From contig OZ241991.1 of assembly GCA_965204095.1 (NCBI GenBank), forward strand, positions 682,001 to 746,000: a DNA stretch of 64,000 bases, in the 5' to 3' direction. The translations under genes and the position numbers were made by a program. Source of the DNA: JAPPLB01 sp965204095 (GTDB lineage Bacteria > Acidobacteriota > Terriglobia > Bryobacterales > UBA6623). Below, in pieces: positions 41,946-50,113 of the stretch. The notes under the pieces were generated by a model. The model did not search any database, was not told the DNA's origin, and was given only the letters and a program-made list of their open reading frames with translations. Every line of letters begins with the position of its first letter. Position 1 is the first letter of the stretch.

Positions 41946-42827
41946 CTGTCTCCTTTCATTGAGTTTCTTCAGTAAGGGATCATTGACGTTCGCTGTCTTT
42001 GTGATTTGAGCGAGACGGTCGCGCCGCGATTTGTTCCAGGGAGCGTAATGACGCTCGGTCGTAGAGATGCTGCTATGGCCTAGCAGCGTGCTGACATCTT
42101 CAAACAGAACGTTTTTCGAGAGCAGCTCCACGGCGAACGTATCGCGCAAGCGATGCGGGTGGAAGTTGGCGACGCCGGCTTTGCGAGCTAGGGCGTTGAG
42201 TCGCCGTCGCCAAAACTTAGCTGCGGAAATGGGCTTCGATTTACCCGACCAAAAGAAGTAAGGGTTCCCATTGAAGGTGATGGCGCTAAGAGACTCGATG
42301 ACGGGATCGGGCAAGTTAGCGATCACGAGCTCGTCCGTTTTCGCACGTCGGAGCATGAGAGTGTCGCCATTAATGTGATCGCGGCTGCAGGTGACGGCAT
42401 CCTGGATGGAAAGTCCGGCGTAGCGCATGAGAAGGATGAGGGCTTTCTCTTGGATGCGGTCTTCGGCCGCGACAATGAGCGAGATCATTTCATCCAGGTT
42501 GAAGGGAAGGGTGGGTTTGCTGACGACCTTGGGGTTGAGGATGTTGCCCATAGGGAAGTGATCGATCCAGCCTTCCTTGACGGCGAACCGGAAGAAGGTG
42601 CGCAGCAGCGTGAGGCGAAGCTTCGTGGTGCTGGAGCTGGTCGTCCAGCTATCGCGCCAACGGCGAATCTCATCCTGTGTGAAGCTGCTGAGCTCAGAGA
42701 GGCCGTGCTCCTTGGCGTAGCGAGTCCAAACACGGAAGAGGTAGTCATAGCCTCTGTAGGTAGAGTGTGATCGCTTGCGAGCTTGCACTTCGTGCAAGTA
42801 GATGCTGAAGGCTTTGGAGAGCTTCAT
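41937..42827 (-). CDS. Tyrosine-type site-specific integrase
   Basis: 296 residues. A SAM-like core-binding domain (about 1-100) precedes the catalytic domain with Arg135 (MRYAGLSIQDA), HRLRDTF (His225, Arg228), LGHSSISTTERHY (His251) and nucleophile Tyr261. The length fits XerC/D-like phage or plasmid integrases. Its ATG overlaps the stop of the resolvase gene by 4 nt. It lies at the junction between conserved chromosomal genes and the accessory block, so it probably marks the left end of the integrated element. Confidence 0.94.
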   Translation of the reverse strand: MKLSKAFSIYLHEVQARKRSHSTYRGYDYLFRVWTRYAKEHGLSELSSFTQDEIRRWRDSWTTSSSTTKLRLTLLRTFFRFAVKEGWIDHFPMGNILNPKVVSKPTLPFNLDEMISLIVAAEDRIQEKALILLMRYAGLSIQDAVTCSRDHINGDTLMLRRAKTDELVIANLPDPVIESLSAITFNGNPYFFWSGKSKPISAAKFWRRRLNALARKAGVANFHPHRLRDTFAVELLSKNVLFEDVSTLLGHSSISTTERHYAPWNKSRRDRLAQITKTANVNDPLLKKLNERRQKN

Positions 42828-43441
42828 TGCTGCGCTCGCTGCTTCTGTCGTCGATGGAAGGTCGGCGTAGGCTGGAAGTTGTCGGCCTCCCCGCCGGGGA
42901 ACCAGCGGTAGAGCGTGACGGGATGCACGCCGATGCGCCGCGCGATCTTGGATTTCGAGAGCGTGCCTTCGCGGAGAAGCGAGCGTGCAAGCTCGACGTT
43001 CTCCGGGTTGTGAAACTTCGATGAGGCTCCCCAGCGGTTGCCGTTCTTGCGATGGGAGGCGATGCCGGCGCGGCTGCGCTCGGACATGAGCTGGCGCTCC
43101 ATTTGCGAGAAGGCGGCGATGATTGTGAACATGGCTTCGCCGATGGGGGTGTTGGTGTCGATGCCTTCGGTGAGGCTGACGATCTCGACCCGCAGGGATC
43201 TAAGCCGCATGATGAGGTTCACCAAGCTGGACACGCTGCGGCCGAGACGGTCGAAGCGCCAGACGACGAGGGTGTCGCCGGCGCGGAGGGTCTCGAAGAG
43301 GCGATCGAGCTCGGGTCTCTTGCGGGCGTTTCCGCCCACGTGCTCGGTGTAGATGCGCTCGCAGCGGGCGTCCTTGAGGGCGTCGATCTGCAGCTCGGGA
43401 TTCTGGTCAACGGTGGAGACGCGGGCGTAGCCGATGCGCAT
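42824..43441 (-). CDS. Serine recombinase (resolvase/invertase)
   Basis: 205 residues from ATG 43441 (GGAGG 11 nt upstream). The N-terminal catalytic domain is MRIGYARVSTVDQN with nucleophile Ser9. VVWRFDRLGRS, GEAMFTIIAAFSQMERQLMSERSRAG and the C-terminal helix-turn-helix (SKSKIARRIGVHPVTLYRWF) follow the Tn3-resolvase/Hin plan. Coupled to the integrase, it may resolve multimers or invert a segment of the element. Confidence 0.94.
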   Translation of the reverse strand: MRIGYARVSTVDQNPELQIDALKDARCERIYTEHVGGNARKRPELDRLFETLRAGDTLVVWRFDRLGRSVSSLVNLIMRLRSLRVEIVSLTEGIDTNTPIGEAMFTIIAAFSQMERQLMSERSRAGIASHRKNGNRWGASSKFHNPENVELARSLLREGTLSKSKIARRIGVHPVTLYRWFPGGEADNFQPTPTFHRRQKQRAQQ

Positions 43442-43597
43442 GTTGCACAAACCCTCCGAAACATTCGAAACGACGATTGTATCACTGATAAAGTTAGCGT
43501 TCTAGCACGGGATCGCTCAGGGAGCGGATTGGGGGGTGGGGGGTGCAACGTAGCGGAAAGGATCGTTTTCACGAAAGCCGCCGCGCCGGCGCGGCGG

Positions 43598-44572
43598 TCA
43601 GTCACCGAGGGTTCGCTTCAGGGCGAGCTCGGCATGGCGAGGATCGATCTCGATCCCGTACCACCGCCGCCCTAGCCGCCTCGCGGTGCGTGTCGTCGTG
43701 CCAGTTCCGACGAATGGGTCCAAGACCAGTCCGCCTGCAGGTGAGTAGAGGCGAATCACGCGCTCGGCGAGTTCCTCTGGGAACTCCGCCTCATGCCGAC
43801 CGTTTCGGCGTACGGATCGGATTCTCCAAACCCCGCGCGAGCCCCACTTGGCCCACTCCTCCGCGTGCAGGCGGTTCCGGTCGAATTCCGTGACTCCCGG
43901 CTTCCAGAAGACATAGACGTGCTCGAACTCGTCGACAGCGCGATACGAGCTCGAGTGCCAGCGGCTGTTCGCCCAGCAGGGGTCCTTGTGCCAGATCCGC
44001 CGGTCATACAGGTAAAGGCCGGATTCCTCCGCCCATCTTTCCAGCAGACATCCCGTCAGCTTGACCTTGGTAGCGGGGTCCCGGCGGCCGCCGCGCGCGT
44101 TGTTTCCCTCAAGCCGGCGATGGACAGTCTGCTCGCTGCAACCCAGCTCGCGAGCCAGCTGCGTTCGGCCGGCTGCTGGGTTCCGCTCGACGGCCTCGAG
44201 GACTCGCTCCCTTGTGACGGGGGAAGTCTTGCGGCGGACGTTGTCGGCCTGGAGCCTCGGCATCGACCCGTCCGGAAAGCAGAGGATGTCGCCGATGTTG
44301 ACGGCGACGAAGCCGCCCGGGCGCACTACGCGGTCATGGCTGACCAGGACGTCGCGCAGCAGCTCCTGCCAGCCGCGGAAGTCCAGCCCTCGCTCCCAGG
44401 ACTTACCGACAAAGTATGGAGGGGACCAGAAGCTGAGATCGACGCAGCCAGCCGGAAGGTGCGCCATTGCTCCCCGGGCGTCGCCCGTCACGATGCGATC
44501 GAGGACCGGCGGGGAGGGGGTCTCCGCCGCGGCCCGGGGTGCCTCCTTCAGAGCGGCCGGCATCAATTCCAT
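43598..44572 (-). CDS. DNA methyltransferase, SPPY type with internal helix-turn-helix
   Basis: About 324 residues from ATG 44572; an ATG at 44563 and an open frame back to 44737 leave the start uncertain. The beta-class order is seen: motif IV VDLSFWSPPYF first, motif I LVLDPFVGTGTT near the C-terminus. SPPY suggests N4-cytosine or adenine methylation. Between them lies a helix-turn-helix-like stretch (RTQLARELGCSEQTVHRRLE) inside the presumed target-recognition region. No restriction endonuclease gene is adjacent, so it is probably an orphan that protects or regulates the element. Confidence 0.88.
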   Translation of the reverse strand: MELMPAALKEAPRAAAETPSPPVLDRIVTGDARGAMAHLPAGCVDLSFWSPPYFVGKSWERGLDFRGWQELLRDVLVSHDRVVRPGGFVAVNIGDILCFPDGSMPRLQADNVRRKTSPVTRERVLEAVERNPAAGRTQLARELGCSEQTVHRRLEGNNARGGRRDPATKVKLTGCLLERWAEESGLYLYDRRIWHKDPCWANSRWHSSSYRAVDEFEHVYVFWKPGVTEFDRNRLHAEEWAKWGSRGVWRIRSVRRNGRHEAEFPEELAERVIRLYSPAGGLVLDPFVGTGTTTRTARRLGRRWYGIEIDPRHAELALKRTLGD

Positions 44573-44699
44573 GCTACGTGCGGCGCGGCGCTTTGCAAAG
44601 CTCTGGACCGGACGATCGGGGGCAATTCGCTGCCGTCGCGGAAAGGGTCGTTTACGAGAAGGTGCGCCGCCGTCTTTGGGGGCGGTTTGCCGTCCAGCT

Positions 44700-44918
44700 C
44701 TAGCCTCGGTCGAGTGGACGAAACGCCCACATTGCAATCAACAATGCGCCGAAGTCGAGGACGCAAATGCCTGGCCACACCTGTCCCGTTAGCATGAGGG
44801 CGGGACCTCCGAGACACATTGAGATGCCGGGGATGAGCATCAGCTTGGTTCGGCGGCAAGCCTCTGCAATCGAGATGCGTAGTTGATCCGCAAGGGGCTT
44901 TCTACGATGATCCGTCAT
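44700..44918 (-). CDS. Small membrane protein, unknown
   Basis: 72 residues. A basic N-terminus is followed by two hydrophobic segments (about 27-45 and 48-64, ISMCLGGPALMLTG and ICVLDFGALLIAMWAF). It ends 128 nt before the methyltransferase start. The ribosome site is weak. I do not recognise a family. Confidence 0.5.
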   Translation of the reverse strand: MTDHRRKPLADQLRISIAEACRRTKLMLIPGISMCLGGPALMLTGQVWPGICVLDFGALLIAMWAFRPLDRG

Positions 44919-45038
44919 GACTTAAGACTAACGCGTCGCAGGAACCAAGGCTTGGGGTGGGGGTCCAGTCAGCCCTAAGACTGGGGACTCGGCGCGGCGC
45001 CATGTATGCAAGGCGGTACCAGAGTAAGGGCTCGGAGG

Positions 45039-45356
45039 TCATTGGGAAGGAGCCACGGCAGTTAGCACGAACTGGCCTATTGTGGTTAGCAGCGCCCCTC
45101 CAACGATCAGGGCACCGAGGAGCCATTTGATGGACTTCACATCCTCCTGGACTGATCTTACATCGGCTTGCTGCACTTTAGACTGAGCTTGCAACTCGGA
45201 ACCGAAACGCTCGATGACGTTCTGGGCAGCCATCCTTTGCAGGTTCTGGACGAACTCATGGGCGTCCTCGGGCTGAAGCCCGACTTGTAGAAGCATCGTG
45301 AACAAGCGTCTGGTATCAGCTTCCGGAGACGGCGGAACGGTTGCTTGATTGGACAT
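45039..45356 (-). CDS. Coiled-coil protein with C-terminal membrane anchor
   Basis: 105 residues from ATG 45356; the frame opens at 45392. A helical N-terminal half is followed by a polar coiled coil (about 55-80, QSKVQQADVRSVQEDVKSIK) and a single C-terminal membrane helix (LLGALIVGGALLTTIGQFVL). This resembles tail-anchored coiled-coil proteins of the DUF1640 kind, without firm assignment. The 267 bases upstream (45357-45623) hold nothing I recognise. Confidence 0.6.
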   Translation of the reverse strand: MSNQATVPPSPEADTRRLFTMLLQVGLQPEDAHEFVQNLQRMAAQNVIERFGSELQAQSKVQQADVRSVQEDVKSIKWLLGALIVGGALLTTIGQFVLTAVAPSQ

Positions 45357-45623
45357 CTGGCGACTATTGTAGCCAGACGTAGCAGAAGGCATCCTTTTCG
45401 AGACAGTTGAGATCCAATACCTAGGCTCGCATCGTCTTCAGCTACGGAGCGGACCGACATGTTGGTGCTAGGTTGGCGATGCAAGATTGGGAACTTGGAG
45501 GTTGAACTGATCAATGGCGAACGCACACGATTACGTGACTCGCGAAAGGGAGTCGCTTTCTACTTCGCTGTGGAAGTCCTCAGCACTGGTAGATGAAGGC
45601 CAGGTGATACTGTGCAGTGGGGG

Positions 45624-45938
45624 TCATGAGTCAGCCTTCGGTTGTTCCTTCAGAGCCTCGGTGAAATCTTCAATCTGAATCTTCAGGCTCTGGTGAAACG
45701 AGCGTACCAGATCGCGAACATCAGCAGGCAACGGAGAATCACGAAGGTACCGATCTACAGATTCGTCGAGTGTATGAACTACTGAACGAATCCGAAATCC
45801 GGGCACGCCCTGTGCAGCTAGCTCGGCGCCTGCGAGACATGCAGCTAAAATGGACATGAATTCGATGAGGGCAATGGCGGATACAGACGGCTCTCCGATA
45901 TCCTCAGCGTCCTTCCCGTTGGTGTGCGACATCGGCAC
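45624..45938 (-). CDS. Hypothetical protein
   Basis: 104 residues with starts at 45938 (MPMSH) or 45932. The N-terminal half is hydrophobic and Ala-rich (IEFMSILAACLAGAELAAQG). The C-terminal half is charged and helical (RDLVRSFHQSLKIQIEDFTE). No known family is recognised. The gene is isolated between two gaps of about 100 and 240 bp. Confidence 0.5.
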   Translation of the reverse strand: MPMSHTNGKDAEDIGEPSVSAIALIEFMSILAACLAGAELAAQGVPGFRIRSVVHTLDESVDRYLRDSPLPADVRDLVRSFHQSLKIQIEDFTEALKEQPKADS

Positions 45939-46045
45939 ACTCTAGCACAGACATCAGTACTGCTAGATGCAGGAGAGCATCATCTTTTCCTGCGCAGGAC
46001 AGGCTGGACTGAGCCGATCGTAGAGCTTCGAGGAAGGAACAAAAT

Positions 46046-46396
46046 ATGAGCGAAGCAGTTCAGGTAACAGCGGGCAGCAAGAATAGGGAGAAACCGCCTG
46101 ATCAGCCGTGGTTCATTCCGAACGATGAGGAACAAGGCGTCTATCGGTTCATCATTGCCGCTGCTCGGCGCGCCCGCCAACTCCAGCGCGGTGCGCGACC
46201 AAGGATTCCGACAACATCACGCAAGCCGACCAAGATCGCGATGGAAGAGATTCGAACGGGTTTGGTTGTCGTCGATCTTGATCCTCAGCCACCGGAACCC
46301 ATCGAAGAGGTCGAGGAAGCTGACGAAGAATTGGAAGAAGCCAAAGACCTTTTGGGGTTTGAAGAAACGACCGTTTCTGAGAAGGCCATTGATTGA
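46046..46396 (+). CDS. rpoZ: RNA polymerase omega subunit-like protein
   Basis: 116 residues with a strong GAGGAAGGA ribosome site. YRFIIAAARRARQLQRGARP followed by SRKPTKIAMEEIRTGLV matches the omega core (AARRARQ, then K-T/P-T...A..EI..G). An acidic C-terminal tail of about 40 residues follows. Omega helps fold and hold beta'. It normally sits beside gmk or spoT, whereas here it lies inside the accessory element on the opposite strand to its neighbours. It could be an element-borne second omega or a displaced chromosomal gene. Confidence 0.85.
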   Translation: MSEAVQVTAGSKNREKPPDQPWFIPNDEEQGVYRFIIAAARRARQLQRGARPRIPTTSRKPTKIAMEEIRTGLVVVDLDPQPPEPIEEVEEADEELEEAKDLLGFEETTVSEKAID

Positions 46397-46403
46397 GGGA
46401 GTT

Positions 46404-46598
46404 TCAGAACGGACGGAGCATCCAGCCTCTCACCGATGATTTCACGTAAGCGATCTCAGTCACGCTTCGAACGAATACGGTTTGGCGCGTGGCGGTCATC
46501 ACAAGAGAGATTCCCTCCCAGCAGGCTCCAGAGAGTTTCTCGGCGTTGATCCATGCTTTCTGGAGCAAGTGCAAGCTGTCGTCTGTGGGAGCTTTCAT
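46404..46598 (-). CDS. Small hypothetical protein, last gene of cassette 1
   Basis: 64 residues whose ATG overlaps the stop of the preceding gene (ATGA), which supports translation. It contains a Trp-rich helix (LLQKAWINAEKLSGACWEGI). The second cassette copy keeps only the first 10 codons (MNAPTDDSLH...) before sequence similarity ends at about 51675. Confidence 0.55.
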   Translation of the reverse strand: MKAPTDDSLHLLQKAWINAEKLSGACWEGISLVMTATRQTVFVRSVTEIAYVKSSVRGWMLRPF

Positions 46599-46909
46599 AG
46601 AGAGTTGTCGTCGGTCTTGGGACGGTTGCGCTTGGCGTGGTAGGCGCGGCCGGCCTCACGGACGCGCTGCTTGAGCCGATCGAAGGTGGCCTTGTCGTCG
46701 GCGATGATGAAGCGCGCGATGCGCGTGAGTTCGACCTGGTAGCGGCGCGGGATCAGCGTGTCGCCGCAAATCCAGTGACGGTCGTTGAGGCGACGCAGGG
46801 TGTGGTCGAGGGTGACGGGCTTGCCATCGACGAGGAAGGAGAGCGAGCGGTTGCGGCTCTTCTCGATATCGATCGAGTGGCGGCAGTCCTTCAGCGAGAC
46901 CTGTCGCAT
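46595..46909 (-). CDS. Cassette protein X, copy 1 (unknown)
   Basis: 104 residues, about 89 percent identical to the protein at 51706-52020. Basic, with FLVDGKPVTLDHTLRRLNDR, then WICGDTLIPRRYQVELTRIA. The conservation of both copies shows it is a real gene. No family is recognised; the basic helical C-terminus would suit nucleic-acid binding. It follows the CxxCxxC protein after 56 nt and precedes the small gene with a 4-nt overlap. Confidence 0.75.
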   Translation of the reverse strand: MRQVSLKDCRHSIDIEKSRNRSLSFLVDGKPVTLDHTLRRLNDRHWICGDTLIPRRYQVELTRIARFIIADDKATFDRLKQRVREAGRAYHAKRNRPKTDDNSL

Positions 46910-46965
46910 GTCGTCATTGATGATGGTGCGGCGGGGCGGGTGGAGTCAACGCAGCCGCCGGCCGT

Positions 46966-47148
46966 TCAGCGCGATCGCGTCAGGGGGGCCTTGCAGCCGT
47001 GGTAGGCAAGCCAGCCGACATGGAACCACTTCAGGCAGCGCCGGCACTGCCGGCACAGGGCGCCGTCGATTAGCCGGGGGGCGCTCCATTGAGGGGGGCC
47101 GCTAGAATTGGCTTTGGGCTGATGGGAGTTGCGATCCGGATTCGACAT
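46966..47148 (-). CDS. Small zinc-finger-like protein, copy 1
   Basis: 60 residues from ATG 47148 (GAGGAAGG upstream). Cysteines form CRQCRRCLKWFHVGWLAYHG plus a final Cys, probably one zinc site. It is the first gene after hairpin H1. Its twin at 52077-52259 is about 80 percent identical, with divergence mainly in the middle and at the C-terminus. Confidence 0.75.
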   Translation of the reverse strand: MSNPDRNSHQPKANSSGPPQWSAPRLIDGALCRQCRRCLKWFHVGWLAYHGCKAPLTRSR

Positions 47149-47172
47149 GCGATGAAACCTTCCTCGAAGCAA

Positions 47173-47221
47173 GGGTGGGGAGCTTTCCGCTCGCCCGGTG
47201 TTGGCGGAAAGCGGACAACCC
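47173..47221 (-). promoter_or_regulatory. Leader hairpin H1
   Basis: 49 nt: GGGT arm, 5 nt, GCTTTCCGC, 13-nt loop, GCGGAAAGC, 5 nt, ACCC arm. It precedes the 46966-47148 gene and lies divergent to the SNase gene at 47268. Confidence 0.85.
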
Positions 47222-47267
47222 TGCGGAGGGAGAGAAGCGTCCGGATCGCGGGTGACTAGGGTACCGC

Positions 47268-47750
47268 GTGGAGCTGCTCGCACTCGCCGTCGCTGCGATC
47301 GTGCTGCTGTACCTGGCCGGCCGGCGGCCCAGGAAGCGGCCGGGGGACACCATCAAGGGCTGGGCGAAGGTGACGGACGGCGACGGCATCAAGGTGAGGG
47401 GCTACAAGGTTCGCTTTGCGGGCCTCGATGCGCCGGAGTGGAATCAGCCGGCGAAGCATCGCTTCGGCTTCTGGTTCAACCACGGCAAGCGGGTGAAGCG
47501 GGCGTTGACGCGCGAGCTGGCCGGCCGCCGCGTTCAGGTGAAGGTTGAGGGCTACGACCGTTACGGCCGTGTGCTGGGGATGGTGGTCTGCCGGGGCATG
47601 GACGTGGGGGAATGGCTGGTGCGGTCCGGCCATGCGATCGCCGCCTTCGACAGCCGCTACCGGGCGGCGGAGAGCGAAGCGCGCAGCGAGCGCCGGGGCA
47701 TGTGGGGGTACGGTCAGGCGTTCGACCCGAGGGTCTGGCGGCGGCGCTAG
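47268..47750 (+). CDS. Membrane-anchored staphylococcal-nuclease-like protein, copy 1
   Basis: 160 residues from GTG 47268. An N-terminal membrane anchor (LLALAVAAIVLLYLAGRRP) is followed by an SNase (thermonuclease) domain: VTDGDGIKV, VRFAGLDAPEWNQ (Asp, Arg), VKVEGYDRYGRVLG (Glu, Arg) and GEWLVRSGHAIAAFDSRYR. The catalytic Arg-Glu-Arg set appears intact, so it is likely a calcium-dependent nuclease facing the periplasm, perhaps for DNA entry or defence. It is convergent with the membrane protein gene ending at 47754. Confidence 0.88.
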   Translation: MELLALAVAAIVLLYLAGRRPRKRPGDTIKGWAKVTDGDGIKVRGYKVRFAGLDAPEWNQPAKHRFGFWFNHGKRVKRALTRELAGRRVQVKVEGYDRYGRVLGMVVCRGMDVGEWLVRSGHAIAAFDSRYRAAESEARSERRGMWGYGQAFDPRVWRRR

Positions 47751-47753
47751 GTT

Positions 47754-48089
47754 TCAGCGTCGTCGTGGACGGGACGGCAATGGCGGCAGCGGGCCTTCGC
47801 GTGGCGGCCAGCAGGTGAGCGGCTGGGACGGTTCTGCCGGCGGCTGGCTGTGCGGCCGGGGTCTATCTGACGTGAGTTGCAGTCGCCCCTGGTAGAACCA
47901 GCGTCCCGGGACAAACACGAGAGCGAACAGGAAGCTGATGCAGCCGAGGCCGATGGCAAGGAAGTGATCGGTTTGCCGAGTAAACGGCATCATCAAGGTG
48001 AAGACGCCTGTGCTGAGCAGGATCGCATAGAGCCGACGGCGCTCCTGAACGATGACGGTACGGAAGTTCTCTTCGAGGGGCTCGCGCAT
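47754..48089 (-). CDS. Two-helix membrane protein, copy 1
   Basis: 111 residues from ATG 48089 (MREPLEENF, shared with copy 2). A charged N-terminal helix is followed by two membrane segments (about 22-40 and 45-65, ending FVPGRWFYQGR) and a Pro/Arg-rich cytoplasmic tail (PLPPLPSRPRRR). It is paired tail-to-tail with the anchored nuclease in both cassettes, suggesting a related task such as nuclease control or immunity. Confidence 0.75.
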   Translation of the reverse strand: MREPLEENFRTVIVQERRRLYAILLSTGVFTLMMPFTRQTDHFLAIGLGCISFLFALVFVPGRWFYQGRLQLTSDRPRPHSQPPAEPSQPLTCWPPREGPLPPLPSRPRRR

Positions 48090-48259
48090 GCAGTGAGTAT
48101 GCACCGGCCTACCGGATTCGACAAGGAGCGCGAAGATCCAGAGGCGGCTCTGACGAGCGGAATGCGGGCCAGAGAGTTTCGACCTGGTGCACGGCTCTCC
48201 GCACGCCGGAGCTTCGACGTCGACGCCGCACGCCGGTGACCGTCCGGCCACGGGGGCGC

Positions 48260-48430
48260 CTTACCCAAGACGACGATCTTTTCGATGACATGGTCCCAAT
48301 CGACGGCGGCGAAGTCGCGGCGCCGAAGGGACGAAGCTTGCTTGACAGACCAGGCGTGAATGTCTGAACGCTACATCTCGGCCGACTTGCGCTGCTGAAG
48401 TTCGGCGGGGGATGAAGCGGCCGTGGACAT
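48260..48430 (-). pseudogene. Truncated DUF29 gene remnant
   Basis: Starts MSTAASSPAEL, then has an in-frame TAG after codon 19, then continues RSDIHAWSVKQASSLRRRDF and AAVDWDHVIEKI. It corresponds to the first 60 residues of the intact gene at 48517-49152, including the same upstream context (GTGGACATGGGGC). It is a decayed duplicate. Confidence 0.8.
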
Positions 48431-48516
48431 GGGGCCTCGCGAGGCCCTCGTTGCAACTATGCAGAGAGAGAGCGGCAAGTGACTCCGCCGCAAGACCGCC
48501 TGTTCCAGCGAAGCAG

Positions 48517-49152
48517 CTAGCGGTCCCATTCCAACTCACGGTCGCGGTTGCGGCGTTCCTCAAGAACCTTTTCGACCTGGGGCGGCAGAACAGCGTCGTC
48601 GTGTTGGGGGTTTTTGTCGTCTTTGCGAAGCTCGAAGGCGGTGACGTGCTCGAAGCGATAGGGGCAATCGCGGGGGAGCATCATGCTGCGCCGCCTGCGA
48701 GCGAGAGCCTTATCCGATTGAAGTTTGTTCTCGACATCGTAATCGCCCAATTCACGGGAAGCTCTACGGCGGGCTTCCCGCCAAGCGTCAGAGAACATGA
48801 CGGCGTATTTCGACTGAAGGGAAGGGTTGCGAACGATGGTAGTGACCATCTGGTCGCGGAAGGTCTGGATTTCCTGCTCCCACTTCTCGAGCGTGGAAGT
48901 GCGGGCTTGCTGATGGTGTTCGATCTTGAGCAAGTGCCTGATGACGTTGGCACAAAGCGAAGTCCAAGTATCACGATGACGCTCACCCACGTCGGAGATC
49001 TCCTCGATGACATTGTCCCAATCGACGGCGGCGAAGTCGCGGCGGCGAAGGGCGGAAGCCTGAGCAAGCGACCAGGCGTGAGAATCGATGTCGTAGAGCT
49101 GGGCCGCGTCCTGATCCTGGGAAGGCGCGGGGCGTGTTGTAGCCGTGGACAT
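48517..49152 (-). CDS. DUF29-family protein
   Basis: 211 residues. The DUF29 pattern: LYDIDSHAWSLAQASALRRR, DWDNVIEEISDVGE, LLKIEHHQQAR and the late LPRDCPYRFEHVTAF. DUF29 proteins are small helical proteins of unknown role, common on plasmids and in cyanobacteria. It is related to the proteins at 57422 and 58183, and a fragment lies just downstream. Confidence 0.8.
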   Translation of the reverse strand: MSTATTRPAPSQDQDAAQLYDIDSHAWSLAQASALRRRDFAAVDWDNVIEEISDVGERHRDTWTSLCANVIRHLLKIEHHQQARTSTLEKWEQEIQTFRDQMVTTIVRNPSLQSKYAVMFSDAWREARRRASRELGDYDVENKLQSDKALARRRRSMMLPRDCPYRFEHVTAFELRKDDKNPQHDDAVLPPQVEKVLEERRNRDRELEWDR

Positions 49153-49199
49153 GGGGCGTCGAAGCGGCTCTCATTGTAACAACCGCAAGGGGATCTAGC

Positions 49200-49445
49200 T
49201 CAGGGAAGCGGTAAGCCGCGTTTGGAGAAGAGCAGCGTCAGGGCCTCGGTGAGAAGCTCCTGCACGGTGGTTTCCTCCTCGGAGGCCAGCAGCCGTAGCT
49301 TCTTGGCGACGGCGGGCGAGAAGTAGCCGCCGACGTGCTTGCGCTTGCCGCTCGACTTCGAAGCAGAAGGGGAGTGAGAAGGCGGCGGCGGTTCTGGCGC
49401 CGGGGAACGGGATTTGAGAGCGGCGGCGAACTGGTTGTTGGTCAT
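49200..49445 (-). CDS. Ribbon-helix-helix partition partner (ParG/CopG-like), copy 1
   Basis: 81 residues. A disordered Pro/Ser-rich N-terminus is followed by KHVGGYFSPAVAKKLRLLAS and EEETTVQELLTEALTLLF, a strand-helix-helix pattern. Its ATG overlaps the ParA stop by 4 nt. A ParA followed by a small ribbon-helix-helix DNA-binding protein is the type Ib plasmid partition layout (ParF-ParG). Confidence 0.85.
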   Translation of the reverse strand: MTNNQFAAALKSRSPAPEPPPPSHSPSASKSSGKRKHVGGYFSPAVAKKLRLLASEEETTVQELLTEALTLLFSKRGLPLP

Positions 49446-50095
49446 CGAAGGGGGTTTCCGTTGGCAGAAGGATTGAAGTCCTCGAATTTTCGAGTGATGA
49501 AGTCGTGCAGCCGCTTGACTTCGAGGGCGGCCTTGCCGAAGGGCTCGTATTCCTGAGCCGATTGGCCGCTGAGAAGGGCGCGAGCGAAAGCGACGCGCCT
49601 GCCGAGGCGTACCGGGCAGGTTTCCACGTCATGCGCCGAGAGGGCTTCCTCGGCGAGCACGGCGTCCTGGCCGGTAGAAGCGATGGCGTTGAGAATCACC
49701 AGTGTTGGTGTCCCGGTGGTGCGGATGAAGGAGAGGGTATTGGTGATGGCCTCGAGATCGAGGATAGCCGGCCGGCAGGGAATGAGCACCAGATCGGCGG
49801 CGCGAGCGGCTTCGAGAGCGGCGCTGTCGGAATGCGGAGCGGTGTCGAGGAAGAGCATTTCGCCGCCGATCTCGCGGACGCGCCGGATTTCGTGCTGCAG
49901 CCGGCTGGCGTGAGCGGAGAGCACGACGGGCACTTCGGCGGTACGGCGGTCCGACCAGTTGGCGGAGGAAGCCTGCGGATCGAGGTCGATGATGGCGGTG
50001 TTGCGGCCTTGGGCGGCGGAGGCGACGGCCAGGTGCAAGGCGAGGGTGGTCTTGCCGGAGCCGCCTTTCTGGCTGACGATGGCGATGGTATTCAT
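49442..50095 (-). CDS. ParA-type partition ATPase, copy 1
   Basis: 217 residues from ATG 50095. Deviant Walker A is KGGSGKTT (residues 10-17). DLDPQASSANW and LFLDTAPHSDSAALEAARAA complete the ParA pattern. The length suits the small type Ib ParF/ParA group, which lacks an N-terminal DNA-binding domain. The frame continues upstream for 21 codons, but that part is the TGCA repeat array and is unlikely to be protein. It should position the element DNA together with the downstream DNA-binding protein. Confidence 0.93.
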   Translation of the reverse strand: MNTIAIVSQKGGSGKTTLALHLAVASAAQGRNTAIIDLDPQASSANWSDRRTAEVPVVLSAHASRLQHEIRRVREIGGEMLFLDTAPHSDSAALEAARAADLVLIPCRPAILDLEAITNTLSFIRTTGTPTLVILNAIASTGQDAVLAEEALSAHDVETCPVRLGRRVAFARALLSGQSAQEYEPFGKAALEVKRLHDFITRKFEDFNPSANGNPLR

Positions 50096-50113
50096 AGGCG
50101 TTCTCACGAGTCT

